A DNA stretch of 64,000 nt from Persicaria tinctoria (taxonomy: Eukaryota > Streptophyta > Magnoliopsida > Caryophyllales > Polygonaceae): the NCBI GenBank assembly GCA_037127255.1, contig JBANSL010000001.1, forward strand, positions 33,072,001-33,136,000. The letters run 5' to 3'. The position numbers were made by a program, and so were the translations under genes. This document shows, piece after piece, positions 44,063 through 55,652 of this stretch; within the stretch, counting starts at the first letter, position 1, and each line of letters opens with the position of its first letter. The notes under the pieces are model-generated. The model ran no database searches. It was given only the letters and a program-made list of their open reading frames with translations, and was not told the DNA's origin.

Positions 44063-44488
44063 TTCTCCCCTTTTTAGCTTCGATTCGTCCTCGAATAGAG
44101 TTACTGAAGAGCAGTGGGGAAGGAGCAGCAATCAGAAAGTAACTTCCCTGAGCATGAACTTAAGATGGCGCCAACAGAATTCGAGGCATAGAAACCTCAA
44201 AAACAACACCTATCACAGCGATTATTGAGCAATCAAAAGGAATAATATCAATACGCTCAATAACCCTATGAACATCAGAATTCTGAACATTAAGAACATT
44301 CTCACGAGGTACAATAGATAACTCGAGAGAAGTGCCCTCAACGTCCTCCTCCTCGTCATTGGCAATGACCACATCATCCTATACAACACTGCAGTCCACT
44401 TGCAGCGCGATTCGAAGGTCTTTCTTATGGAGTCTTGCAACATGTGACCTATTATCGGAAAGCTCTTCGAGTCGGCTTCACAACAAGA

Positions 44489-45026
44489 CTAAGATGAGGC
44501 AAATCTAAGCTCGGACTCGACGGGAATATGTAAAAAACGTTCGGCGCGCTGTGCTAAGTCCGGTGCAACGATTTTGTTCTCATCCTGGGCTGCGTCAGTG
44601 GCCTCAATACCCACGACCTCTTTGTTACTTGAGGCAACAACATCGTCGGAAACCGGTTGGGAAGGTGGAGGAAAGGCTTGATGGTAGCAAACTTGGAAGT
44701 CCGCAACCCAAGCCTCCAACTCTCGGCGCCGTTCCTCCTCTCGGCGTCATTCCTCCTTCTCTCGGATTCGTTCTTCCTCCTCTCGTCGTCATGCCTCCTC
44801 AGCCTCTCTTTGTTGGAGAAGCCAAATTTGACGGCAATGTTGGAGTTGTTGGCGCCTCTCCTCTTCGATCTCTGCTTGCCGTTGAAGCCAAAGGTCGCGC
44901 CTTTGAGCCTCTCGTGGTCGCTCTAACGCTTGTTGTTGTTGAAAAGCTCTTCTCTGAAAACTCTCGTCGGCGCCGTTGTTGTGCAGCCCATTTCAAAGAA
45001 AAGAACTCATCCAATGGATCGGGATC
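44489..45026 (-). pseudogene. Element C interior: Arg/Glu/Gln-rich coiled-coil gag-like fragment
   Basis: Reading minus from 52741 and then 45026, the protein starts near MISAIWGDWDD and gives DPLDEFFSLKWAAQQRRRRE. After a shift it becomes a strongly charged coiled coil (ALERPREAQRRDLWLQRQAE, IEEERRQQLQHC, REEERIREKEE). It ends with ELEAWVADFQVCYHQAFPPP and a Ser/Asp-rich tail to 44489. In-frame stops are present. No zinc knuckle or enzyme motif is seen. Coiled-coil gag regions of this style occur in some Ty3 chromoviruses, but I cannot place it firmly. Confidence 0.5.
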
Positions 45027-45961
45027 TGAAGGAAAATTAGAGGCGTTAAGCGGAAATATAAAACAATTCTGAACAGCTAATTCAAGGGTCTTCATGCATA
45101 AACGATAGATCAATCATTGTTTAGAGGATTCCTCTTGATGCATGAACCGGATCTGAACGGGGAGGATTCGGAAGAGAATGAGAGCCCCACGTGTTGCTCC
45201 TCTAATTGATCCACATGAGCCCAGTCAAGATCTCCTTTGCCTTCGACTTCTAGGACGAAGGTCAAAAGAGGAGTAGTCAAATTACACTGGATAATGATGG
45301 TCAGCAAATCAACACTTTGATTCTCTCTTTTTGGCTATTGTGCCTTCGTAGAGCCTTGTGAGAAAATTAGCAACAACCTTGCTTTCACTTTCTCTACGTA
45401 CAACCCCTTTTCAAAAACTTAGCCAAAAGCCACGGTTGAAGCTTGTTTCTTTTATAAACAAAAAGTGAAGTCTTAAATCAACCTATGATTTTCTAACATC
45501 ACTTTGGTGCATCAATCTCATAGACCATACATCCCACGTACTTAATTAGGAAGAGTTACTTGCTAATACATTTATCAGCCGAAGCCCAACAATCATGTCC
45601 ATACATGTCTTTAACTCCTTAATTGTGTAACTCCTCTAATTAACACATGTCAAAACTCCAATTGTTTATCTTCCTATTTATTTCAAAAATAAATAATATT
45701 TCTTATTAATAATATATCACTTATATATATATATTAATAATTAACTATCAAACCCATTGATCTATCCCGTCAACTCAATGTGTGTGACCTCATAGGATCC
45801 GTTTATAATAGTCATGTAGTTAAACCGTTTAACACCATTAATCGTAGTTGGCTTCTAGCAAAGCACTACGACTCCTAAAATAATCGGATTGTATATCTCT
45901 ATCAATCGTCCTATCCCATGTTTGATCATTGCACATTTAATTAAAGGACACAATTCCTTCA
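45027..45961 (-). repeat. 3' LTR of the copia element
   Basis: It is nearly identical to 51757-52735. The TA microsatellite is short here (about 7 units, 45722-45735). It keeps ~18 bases near 45275-45292 that the other LTR lacks. Confidence 0.93.
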
Positions 45962-47149
45962 ATCTAACACTTGTCCTTAAACAAGTGTGCAATATAAGAT
46001 ACCCGTGTCTCTTAATGTCTTATTTAATGATATGGTGACATTCATATCTATTATCAAATATGTTTCTTGAACTCTAAGTTCGAAATGTCAAATAAACTGA
46101 TGATTACAAATAATCCATCCGAGCATGGCCATGCATTTTCAGTTCTCGCTCTTCAAGTGGCCTAGATACCATTCATTTTCGATGCATCACAATATGCATG
46201 AAGAAGGAGGACATCTCTAGTCTTGTATGACTATGACTCCCACTCAACTTTTTGTAATCCCAACTACGACCTTTATAACTCCCTGTTACGGAAAGCGTTT
46301 AGCCGTGTCAAAAAATACCAATCATCAAGAGAGACCATAACATACTCATGTGTGAGGAATCTACTAATCATGGTTTACCTTAAAACTCTGCAATCCCTTT
46401 TGTAGAGTCTTAAGGTGGGTATGTCCTATATGTAATTGACTAGACATCTCCATGTCCCTATAGCCCATGAAACCTGACGCTATCAGTCAACTTACAATAT
46501 AATCATAATAAAATCACCTATGTCCAAGTCGATGATTTCAGACTACGGACTTGCGATAATTCATAACTGCATTTCACTTAATAGAGTTTCATTTACCAGA
46601 ACACTTAAGATAAGCCCATTTGTGAACTACGAATTATTTGGACATTTTATATATTATCGTTCAACACAATATATAAATAAAGATGAAATATCATAAAATC
46701 ATCCAGTCGAACATAAACTAAGTGTCTAACACTCTAAACATAAAATGTAATAGAAAGCAATCTCAAAGTCATTCTCTAATGTGTTTGAGACCCTTAGCCC
46801 TAGTGCGACCATCATGATTGGGCTAGACATAACTTTTGTCAATGGATTTGCAATATTGTCATATGTATGCACCTTACACATCTTAATGTCAAATAAGGTG
46901 AAACATCCTCATAAAATATACGATCAACTTGTCATCACCCTTAAGAAATCATCCTTGGTTCTTCTCAAGAACATTAGGATGTTCTTAGCTGCACACTAAT
47001 GTGCCTCTCATGGAATCGATTGGTATTTTCTACACTTGCTCAAAGCAAATGCCACATTAGGTTGTGTATACAGCATGAAATAGGTAAAACCCTTTCTTGG
47101 AATCTTGCATATTGAATATATTAACAATCTTATCTATACACAAGTTCCT
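45962..47149 (-). other. 3' part of the copia element; RNase H mostly lost
   Basis: Near 46835-46795 the minus strand gives HDGRTRAKGLKHIRE, the usual end of a copia polyprotein. Most of RNase H between about 47000 and 46870 is gone. The rest is 3' noncoding. Confidence 0.65.
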
Positions 47150-47947
47150 TCATTCAATCTAAGCAATCTCTTAGATCTATCTCTATAGATCTATATTCCA
47201 AGTATATACTCTGCCTCTCCCAAGTCCTTCATTGAGAAACATTTCTTCAGCCACTCCTTAACGGACTCTAGCATCGGAATGTCATTCCCAATAAGTAGTA
47301 TGTCATCCACATACAAGACTAGAAAGACCACTTTACTCCCACTAAACTTCTTGTATACACAAGGGTCCTCTTCGCATCTGATGAAATCAAACTCTTTGAT
47401 CTTTTCATCAAACCGAAAGTTCCAACTCCTTGATATATGCTTTCTTAAGTCCATATATAGACCTCTTAAGCTTGCATACCTTCCCTGCATCACTTGGATC
47501 TTCAAAACCCTCTGGTTGTTTCATGTACACATCCTTTTCCAATAACCCATTCAAGAAGGCGGTTTTGACATCCATTTGCCAAATCTCATAATCATAATAG
47601 GCCGCAATAGCAAGGATTATCCTAATGGATCTTATCAAGACAACTGGTGAAAAGGTCTTATCATAGTCTATACCATGAATCTGTTTAAAACCTTTGGCAA
47701 CTAATCTTGCCTTGTATACAGATACCTTTCCATCCTTATCTGTCTTGAGTTTGAAAACTCATTTGCTCCCTATGGGTTTTACCCCATCTGGCAAATCTAT
47801 CAAGTCCCACACTTGATTTTCAAACATCGAATCCATTTCGGATCTCATGGCCTCAAGCCATTTCTTGGAGTATGGACCCGTCGTTGCTTGCTTATAGGTA
47901 TTAGGCTCATCATGTTCTAACATAAGAACATCATGATTTACATTCAA
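47150..47947 (-). pseudogene. Copia reverse transcriptase
   Basis: The frame begins with EHDEPNTYKQATTGPYSKKW and has a stop near 47759. It resumes with IWQMDVKTAFLNGLLEKDVY (catalytic Asp) and KLKRSIYGLKKA. It shifts to FDFIRCEEDPCVYKKFSGSK and the catalytic LYVDDILLIGND, then FSMKDLGEAEYILGI near 47191. At least two frame changes and a stop are present. Confidence 0.9.
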
Positions 47948-48273
47948 AATGAAATCATCATAACGTCTTGGTTGTACCCTTGGCCTATCTGATCTACGGT
48001 GGGTTCAACTAGTTCAACAACTGGAGCTGGAAAAGTTTCCATAACTGTTTGTGGATCCTCTTGTTCCGGTTCTTAGATGATTTGGGGCCCTTGGCCTTCC
48101 AAAACCATCAGCTCGTCCTCGACATCATCTATGTCATCTCGTTGTTGAGTTTGTTGCTCTTCATCATGAACTGGTTCAAGATGAATATTTCTCCCACATG
48201 ACTTATTGGAAATGAACTATCTTTCCAAAAAGACACTATCCCTTGCAACAAACACCTTTTGTTCAGCGGGACT

Positions 48274-49548
48274 TTAGAAGTATAATCCAAAACTACCTTT
48301 TGGATACACTATAAAATAGCATTTATCTGATTTAGGGGCAAGCTTATTTGTTTGTAAACGCTTTACATAAGCTTGACATCCCCATATCTTCATAAAAGAC
48401 CATTTTGGAACCTTTCCAGTCCATATCTCATATGGAGTTTTGTCTACAACTCTAGACGGAGTCCTGTTTAGTGTAAGTACGACAGTTGTGAGGGCATATC
48501 CCCAGAAGGATACCGGAAGGTCAGCAAAACTCATCATAGATCGGACCATGTCTAACAGGGTCCTGTTTCTCCTTTCAGATACACCGTTAAGCTGTGGTGT
48601 TCCTGGAGTAAACAACTGTGTTACTATCCCACAATTTTTCAAATGATGATCAAGTTCATGGCTCAAGTACTCACCACCACGATCTGATCGAAGTGCTTTT
48701 ATTTTCTTGCCAGTTTGAGTCTCTACCTCATTTTGAAATTCCTTGAACTTTTCAATGGATTCCGATTTATGTGACATAAGGTAAATATATCCATATCTAC
48801 TCATGTCATCAGTAAATGTGATGAAGTATTTATAACCACCTCTAGCTTCTTTACTCATTGGACCACATACATCAGTATGAATACTGCTCAATAGCTCAGT
48901 AGCCCTTTTATTTGTTTCTTTGAAAGGTGACCTTGTCATCTTGCCCATCAAACATGACTCACATGTATCAATGGATTCACAATCCACGTCTTTTAGAAGT
49001 CCATCTTTATGGAGCTTCTTCATGCGGTCTAAACTGATGTGACCCAAACGACAGTGCCATAGGTAGGCTTCACTCAACTTACTTGATTTTTGCCTTTTCG
49101 TATTTATGTTATAAGATTCTGTTGTAAGGTCGAATACAAATATTCCATTAATATCTTGAGCACGAGCATAGAAGATATCATTCTTGTGAATAATTATACC
49201 TTCATTTGTAGTGCTAAAATTAAAACCTTCAGAATAAATTACTGCAACCGAAACAAGGTTCTTTGTAATGCTAGGAACAAAATAACAATTATTCAGTTCT
49301 AAGATTAAACTTGAAGGAAGAGATAAACTAAAATCTCCTACGACAAGTGCAGCAACACTTGCTCCATTTCCGACGCGTAGGTCTACCTCCCCTTTCTTCA
49401 CTTGTCTCCTATTTCTTAGTCCCTGCACATTTGAAATAATGTGAGCACCACATGCGGTATCTAATACCCAACTAGGACCATTATCTAATGTGAGGACATT
49501 GGTTGACAGTAATTCAATAACATAAATACCTGAAGTGTTGGAACTCAA
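48274..49548 (-). pseudogene. Copia protease and integrase
   Basis: This is one long open frame. The protease site is LDTACGAHI (Asp-Thr-Ala in place of the usual Asp-Ser/Thr-Gly), followed by VPSITKNLVSV. The integrase zinc site is LWHCRLGHIS..TCESCLMGK. The catalytic core has HTDVCGPM, FITFTDDMSRYGY, LRSDRGGEY and GVSERRNRTLLDMVRSMM. The C-terminal WGCQAYVKRL is followed by a frame break near 48274, so the link to RT is broken. This is the best preserved enzyme stretch of the element. Confidence 0.92.
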
Positions 49549-49593
49549 AGTCTCATTCTTCTTGTCTTCCAGGTACTTGGGACAGTTTCTTTT

Positions 49594-50370
49594 CTAGTGT
49601 CCCTTAGCCTTATAGTGGAAACAATCATGGTCTGCAGCCACCCTTGGCTTATCACCACCCTTAGGTTTTGCAATTTCCTTACCCTTCCCTTGAGTATTGT
49701 TCTTGTTCTTGGCTACCTTCTTGAACCCTTTCCCTCTGTTGACGTTCAGAACTTCCTTCTTGTTGTCAATGGGAGTATTTTGCTCAGCAGCTTTGAGCAT
49801 ACCATGGAGTTCATTCAGGTTTTTCATAATCCCATGGATATGGTAGTTCATCTTGAATGAGGCAAATCCATCATGTAAAGAGTGCAAGACGATATCTGTG
49901 GCCAACTCTTGGTCATATGGGGTGCCCAGTGTCTCCATACGGCTAAAAAGACCGATCATGTTGAACACATGGGGACCTACTGGCTTTCCCTTCACAAGCT
50001 TGCTATCCAGTATAGCCTTGTGAGTTTCATATCGTTCAATCCTTGCCTGTTCCTGAAACAGCATTTTTAGGTTGGAGATGATAGTGTAAGCATCATGATG
50101 TTCAAACCTCTTTTGAAGGTCAGGTTCCATGCCTGCTAGCATCAAATAAGTCACATGCAAAGACTCACTCTTTAACTCCATTACTCTCACCTTCTCCTCA
50201 TCTGATGAGTCGTCGGTGATAGTAGGGATAGGGGTGTTCAGGACGTACTCACGCCCTTCGGACCTGAGAACAATTCTCAGATTCCTTTCCCAATCGAGAA
50301 AGTTTGTTCCATTTAATTTGTTCTTCTCAACTATTGAGCGCAGGGTGAATTTCAAATTATCGTTCGACAT
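49594..50370 (-). pseudogene. gag: Copia gag
   Basis: MSNDNLKFTLRSIVEKNKLN starts at 50370, followed by TNFLDWERNLRIVL, an early copia gag block (DUF4219/UBN2-like), and YDQELATDIVLHSLHDGF. A basic stretch precedes the zinc knuckle, which reads CFHYKAKGH (second Cys changed to Tyr). A TAG then replaces the expected Trp just after His, at about 49596. Downstream residues KRNCPKYL confirm the frame went on. The ~1.4-kb leader 50371-51740 has no gene, only a ~28-base tandem pair near 51117-51170. Confidence 0.88.
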
Positions 50371-51756
50371 AATGCCTATACATAAAAGGAAATGACATGC
50401 AAATCAGTATATGTTCGAAATGCAAATTACTTTATATTAAACACCTTTAAAATAAGTAAATGCACATTTTATTCAAATTGTTATTGTTCCTTGTGAATAA
50501 AATGATTCCAAGATCCCATTACAGACAAGACCTAACGTACTTTTGCACTGCCTTAAGTCTTGTGTGTTCAAGGTTAGTAACAATTACTAATTATAACTCC
50601 TTAGAATTATTGGTTGATGATCCACATCCAATGTAAAATCATCCCCATGCCTCAAGATCCAAAACTTTGCCTTTTGGTCTCTCGTTGGGTACAACCATAT
50701 CAAGGTTTATGAATCCCCGTATAGATTCACCGTCATTAGCCCAAGATTATGGAAAGACACCCTCACTTTTGTGAAGCCCATCCAACCAAAAATCCAGAAC
50801 TTAATGGGTTATGATATGGAAAGGCATTGCCCCAATTTACCTTAGGAACGTAAGTCTTTTATTTTCCTTTTATTTATAATTAAAAAAAATACCATAAATA
50901 AAGACAATATAAAAACTTAAAATAAAGCATTCAAAATGCAATAATTGTGATCCTAGTATGGCCCCTACGATGCAAAATTTTAAAGATCTAATCTTCATGG
51001 GTCTCCATCCTCGCATCCTTCATGGATCTCCATCCTTGAACTTCTTATGTCTTCTTCTTCTTGTATTACAATATTTCCTAATAATCTAATTTCCGAAAAT
51101 TAAATACAAAAATACATAACGATACGCAGATCGTGTATAAAAAAACATAACGATGCGCGGATCGTATGTATGGGCCATACTAGTCACCTTATATATGCAA
51201 GCAATATATCATAATATAAAACAAGCATAATAATTAATCTCAATTTATAATTTAAATCCTTATATGACATTAATCAATATTAACCATAAAATGTAATAAT
51301 TGGATTAAATTGTATGAAAAAGATATAATATCAAATATTAATCTTAAGTTGGATTTCCTAACTTTTAGGAAATAATTAAAATAAACAATATCATAATATT
51401 ATCCATCTTAATTTAATGGAAAAAATCTCAATTCACCGACAAATATTTTACAACCAAATATTTTACGGCAAATATGTTATATCAAGTATATTTTGAGATC
51501 TAGCCAAATATACACTCGGAAATCATCCACCGTTTCGATTCCATCACCGATTCGGATCGAATCCGACTCGGATCGGTGGCATTCTATTTCCATGTCAATT
51601 CATAAAATTTCATCTCTCAATTCATCAAAATCTCCATTTCAATTTTACATTTTATCCATATATAATTTACCATCAATTTAAATCAAGATCCGCATCAAAA
51701 AATAACAATTAATCTATTGATCGTATCAATTTATGCAAGATGGCTCTGATACCAAT

Positions 51757-52431
51757 TGAAGGAAAATTAGATGCGTTAAGCGGACATACAGAACAATTCT
51801 GAACATCTAATTCAAGGATCTTCATGCATAAACGATAGATCAATCATTGTTTAGAGGATACCTCTTGATGCGTGAACCGGATCTGAACGGGGAGGATTCG
51901 GAAGAGAATGAGAGCCCCACGTGTTGCTCCTCTAATTGGTCCACATGAGCCCGGTCAAGATCTCCTTCGTCTTCGACTGCTAGGACGAAGGTCAAAAGAG
52001 GAGTAATGATGGTCAGCAAATCAACACTTTGATTCTCTCTTTTTGGCTACTGTGCCTTCGTAGAGCCTTGTGAGAAAATTAGCAATAGCCTTGCTTTTAC
52101 TTTCTCTACGTACAACCCCTTTTCAAAAACTTAGCCAAAAGCCACAGTTGAAGCTTGTTCCTTTTATAAACAAAAAGTGAAGTCTTAAATCAACCTATGA
52201 TTTTCTAACGTCACTTAGGTGCATCAATCTCATAGACCATACATCCCACGTACTTAATTAGGAAGAGTTACTTGCTAATACATTTATCAGCCGAAGCCCA
52301 ACAGCCATGTCCATACATGTATTTAACTCCTTAATTGTGTAACTCCTCTAATTAACACATGTCAAAACTCCAATTGTTTATCTTCCTATTTATTTCAAAA
52401 ATAAATAATATTTCTTATTAATAATATATCA

Positions 52432-52510
<79 letters not shown>

Positions 52511-52735
52511 TTAACCATCAAACCCATTGATCTATCCCATCAACTCAATGTGTGTGACCTCATAAGACCCGTTTATATATAATAGTCATGAAGTTAAACC
52601 GTTTAACACCATTAATCGTAGTTGGCTTCTAGCAAAGCACTACGACTCCTAAAATAATCGGATTGTATATCTCTATGAATTGTCGTATGCCATGTTTAGT
52701 CATTGCACATTTAATTAAAGGACACAATTCCTTCA
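51757..52735 (-). repeat. 5' LTR of the copia element
   Basis: A candidate TATA box (minus TATAAAAG, 52168-52161) is present. The TA microsatellite at 52434-52505 is expanded to about 36 units. Confidence 0.93.
52434..52505. repeat. (TA)n microsatellite, about 36 units
   Basis: A pure TA run of ~72 bases. The sister LTR has only ~14 bases at the same site (45722-45735), so the expansion came after insertion. Confidence 0.97.
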
Positions 52736-52840
52736 GGATCATCATCCCAATCGCCCCAGATAGCGCTAATCATTGAATCAAATCGTTAATAACATTAAGA
52801 AAAGACAAGAACTTGCGAAACCTTAGGCTCTAGTACCACT

Positions 52841-54011
52841 TGATATGTTGGTATTCCCGATCCTTTGCCTATGGGCTAGGAATCAAGAACAACGACTTAC
52901 ATTTGTCCCGATCTTGCAATTATCCTTGATATTCTTAATATTTACAAGCAATTACAATAAATGTGTTGGACTAATGCGACAGAAACAAACAAATAAAAAC
53001 CAAGTCAAAAGACAAGGAACAATGAACAGGACGAAAATAGGTGCACAGAGACGGAAACAGGTGCACAGCGACGGCACCAGCAGCAGGTGCGACGGATGCT
53101 CCGGGTGAACCGCGGCCGCTGCTACAGTGCCGCGGCGGCGGCTACAGTGCTGTTACAGTTATGCGACGACTGAGTTCTGGATTTGGCGACGGTTTCTGCA
53201 GCTTGGGTGACTTCTTGAGTGGTGGGTGTGTGTTTGGGAATTTAGGGTTTGTATCTTGAGAAGATGAATAACCAAGAACATAAATTGATTGCTAGAACTT
53301 TTGGATTAGGAGATTGAAGAATCTTTTAATACTAAAAGTGTTCCTCAATATAATTTTCAATCTAATTAAATTCAAAGTATAAAAAGTGTCTAAACAGTAA
53401 AGCTTTGCCAATTCTACCTTGTAAGGGATAGAGCTTTGGATTAGATAAAAGATAGATAAAATCTAACAAAATAGATTAATCCTAGATAAGATAAATCAAA
53501 TCTAGCTAAAGATAGATAAACATTCCTTGGTGGTCAAGGAGTTTTCTAGAGGAGATATTTTCCTTCTCACCTTATTTTCCTTATTACATAAAATAAATAT
53601 AATGTTTAAAAATCAAAATTAAATAAATAAATATATAGAAATTTATCCAAACAGTGACATCTTCAAAGATGATGAATTTCGGCCATTCTCGATGTCGATT
53701 ATGGAGAATCCTTCAACAGCAAAGTTGTATAGCTTTTCGTCTTCGTTCCAACAAGGTATGGAACGACCCAATCCGATAAATATGGACTCCGAACGACCCA
53801 TTTTACTGAGATGTCAAAATACTGTCAACCCATTAAGAACGAACCAAAACGTGACCAAGCTTGCAACTTTGAAGTTTCTTCCATGGTGGCGCCTTCTTCT
53901 TCCTCTTGAGGATGACACTTTTCGCCATCAATAGCCCTCGAATCGATCTTGAGATCTTTCCTAGATCAAGATCATTGTTTGACCCATAGTAGACCATCTT
54001 GATCCGCATCA
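52841..54011 (-). repeat. 5' LTR of element C
   Basis: It lacks the MITE and so gives the empty site ('aaattaaataaataaatata', near 53615-53634). Confidence 0.9.
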
Positions 54012-54144
54012 CAAGCGAAACTATGAGTTTAGCAACTCATAGTGCAATTCTATCTCTCTCTCTCTCTAATTGTGTCCATAGTATCACAATAATCAACCAC
54101 ACACGGCGAATAGAACTGAAATAATCTAATAAATCCTCTCAAAG

Positions 54145-55249
54145 TAGGGGTGGGCAAAATTTGGATCGGACCGTAATCGGACCGGGATCAGACTGGAATT
54201 TACGGTCTTTGGATCGGACCGGGATATTACGGTCTGGTCCATGGTCCACGGTCCAAGATTGGACCGGGATATAATTTTTTTTTAAAAAAAACACCGAAGA
54301 TTAGAAGAGCTCAAGAGCCCAACCCTAAACGCGTTTCACACACTTTCATTCCATTCATCCCTTTCTTTCTGGATTCTTCCCTCGTTAGCCAGCTGCCGCC
54401 TGCCAGCCTTATTCTCTCTGTTCACCACCCCAACACCACCTACTCTCCCGTCGTCCCTCGCTCAAACCTCCCTCACCAGAATCCACACGCCTTCAGGTCG
54501 AGACCACCCCTTTCGGCTCTGTCCACCAGCGCTCTCGGCTCTCTCCTCCCTCAGCCCCTCCATCCTGAAGCCGCTCTGCTCTCAATCGGCCCTCCTCCCT
54601 CCGTTCTTCTTCCCTCTTGGCTCTCTGTCCCGAAGCCTCTCCATTGTTCCCTCTTGAGTCTCGGCTCTCTGTCCCGAAGCATGTGTTCTTCACTTCTTCT
54701 TCCTCCCTCTCTTTTCCCTTTTAGATCTGGTTAGTAGGTTTGTTTTAAGTTTATTTTTGATTATTTTTAGAAATTAATGTCGATTTCAGATCTAGGGTTT
54801 TAGACAATAAAGAATTTTTTTTTTTTTGTTCTTCTTGAATCTGAGCTCTATATGCCTTAGTATGTTAATGGCCAAGATGATAACAAAATGTAATGCTTGT
54901 ATTGATGTAAAATACAACTACTGTAAAAAAAAAATTAAGCCTATTGTGTATTTAAATTTTATTTTTCAAGATGATAACAAGTTGTAATGCTTGTATTGAT
55001 GTAAAATACAACTTACTGTAAAAAAAATTTAAGGTTATTCTGTATTTAAATTTTATTTTTTTAAAAACAAAAAAGGGGTTACAAGAATAACCGGTCCAAA
55101 CGGTCTTTACGGTCCGCGGACTGGAAAACCCGAGACCATATTTATCGGTCCCGTTCCGATCCGCGGTCCAAGTTTCCAAAAATTCCGGCCCACCGGATCG
55201 GACCGGGACCGGAATGTCCGGTCCGGTCCAGACCGGTTGATCAGCCCTA
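54145..55249. mobile_element. Non-autonomous hAT element, 8-bp TSD TCTCAAAG
   Basis: The ends are TAGGGGTGGGC and, inward from the right, TAGGGCTGATC. A perfect 8-bp duplication TCTCAAAG lies at 54137-54144 and 55250-55257. Subterminal regions are packed with GGTCCGGTCCG-like words, typical of hAT ends. The interior has no transposase. Positions 54300-54720 look like a CT-rich leader, and about 54870-55060 is a ~96-base tandem duplication. Confidence 0.92.
54870..55060. repeat. Tandem duplication inside the hAT element
   Basis: Two adjacent copies share 'caagatgataacaa', 'gtaatgcttgtattgatg' and 'tgtatttaaattttattttt', with few differences. Confidence 0.88.
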
Positions 55250-55652
55250 TCTCAAAGAGTCCGCCAAACCCTAGTAGGAATAGGAATAAAATAATAGGAA
55301 AAAATGTCTTCGGATCTAAAATCGCAATTCCTGAAAATCGGCCCACGGCGGGCGCCGCCTATGAAGTGTCCGACTTTCCTCAATTGTCTTCAATAATGTC
55401 CAATGTCGTGCTTCCTTGCTCCTCTCTAGCTTCCTCATTTGCCTCCATATGCTCCAAAACATGTATCTTAAGCTCTTCCAAAGCCCATTCAAGGTCGTAA
55501 TGTAATTATGAAGAATAAACACTACAAAAGCATAGATTCCAAACTCGAATACTTCACAAGCAATATACGAAACTAGACTCAAACAATAGAAAAACCACTA
55601 CCTAATTGCAATAAGAAATACCTATAATGCCTATATGAAATATGCATTATCA

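Larger units (their letters stand above)
45027..52735 (-). mobile_element. Ty1/copia element with TSD GGATC
   Basis: The LTRs are 45027-45961 and 51757-52735 (TGAAGGAA..TTCCTTCA), flanked by GGATC at 45022-45026 and 52736-52740. An iMet-type primer site TGGTATCAGAGCC lies at 51742-51754 (minus). The order gag, protease, integrase, RT on the minus strand is the copia order. The RNase H region is mostly missing and several stops are present, so it is defective. It sits inside the interior of element C. Confidence 0.95.
42286..54011 (-). mobile_element. LTR element C with TSD CAAGC, hosting a copia insertion
   Basis: The LTRs are 42286-44062 (with a MITE inside) and 52841-54011, starting TGATA and ending (T/C)ATCA. 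A perfect TSD CAAGC lies at 42281-42285 and 54012-54016. The primer site (minus TGGTACTAGAGCC, 52826-52838) is one change cluster away from the iMet type. A polypurine tract AAAAAGGGGAGAA lies just before the 3' LTR (minus, 44063-44075). Without the copia element the interior is only ~1.07 kb, so it cannot encode pol and is non-autonomous. Confidence 0.9.
41516..55652 (-). repeat. LTR of element B, split by nested insertions
   Basis: On the minus strand it starts TGATAATGCATATTTC at 55652 and ends CCCGCGTCA at 41516. Removing the insertions 42286-54011 and 54145-55249 leaves a single LTR of about 1.3 kb. It was inserted inside the RNase H frame of a copia element. The codons stop exactly at 55653, and the expected TSD would be CGTAT (55653-55657). 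The other side is not in the window. Confidence 0.8.

Noticed and set aside
44551..45072. Plus-strand frame of 173 codons
   Set aside because: It is the shadow of the coiled-coil frame of element C on the other strand and runs into the copia LTR.
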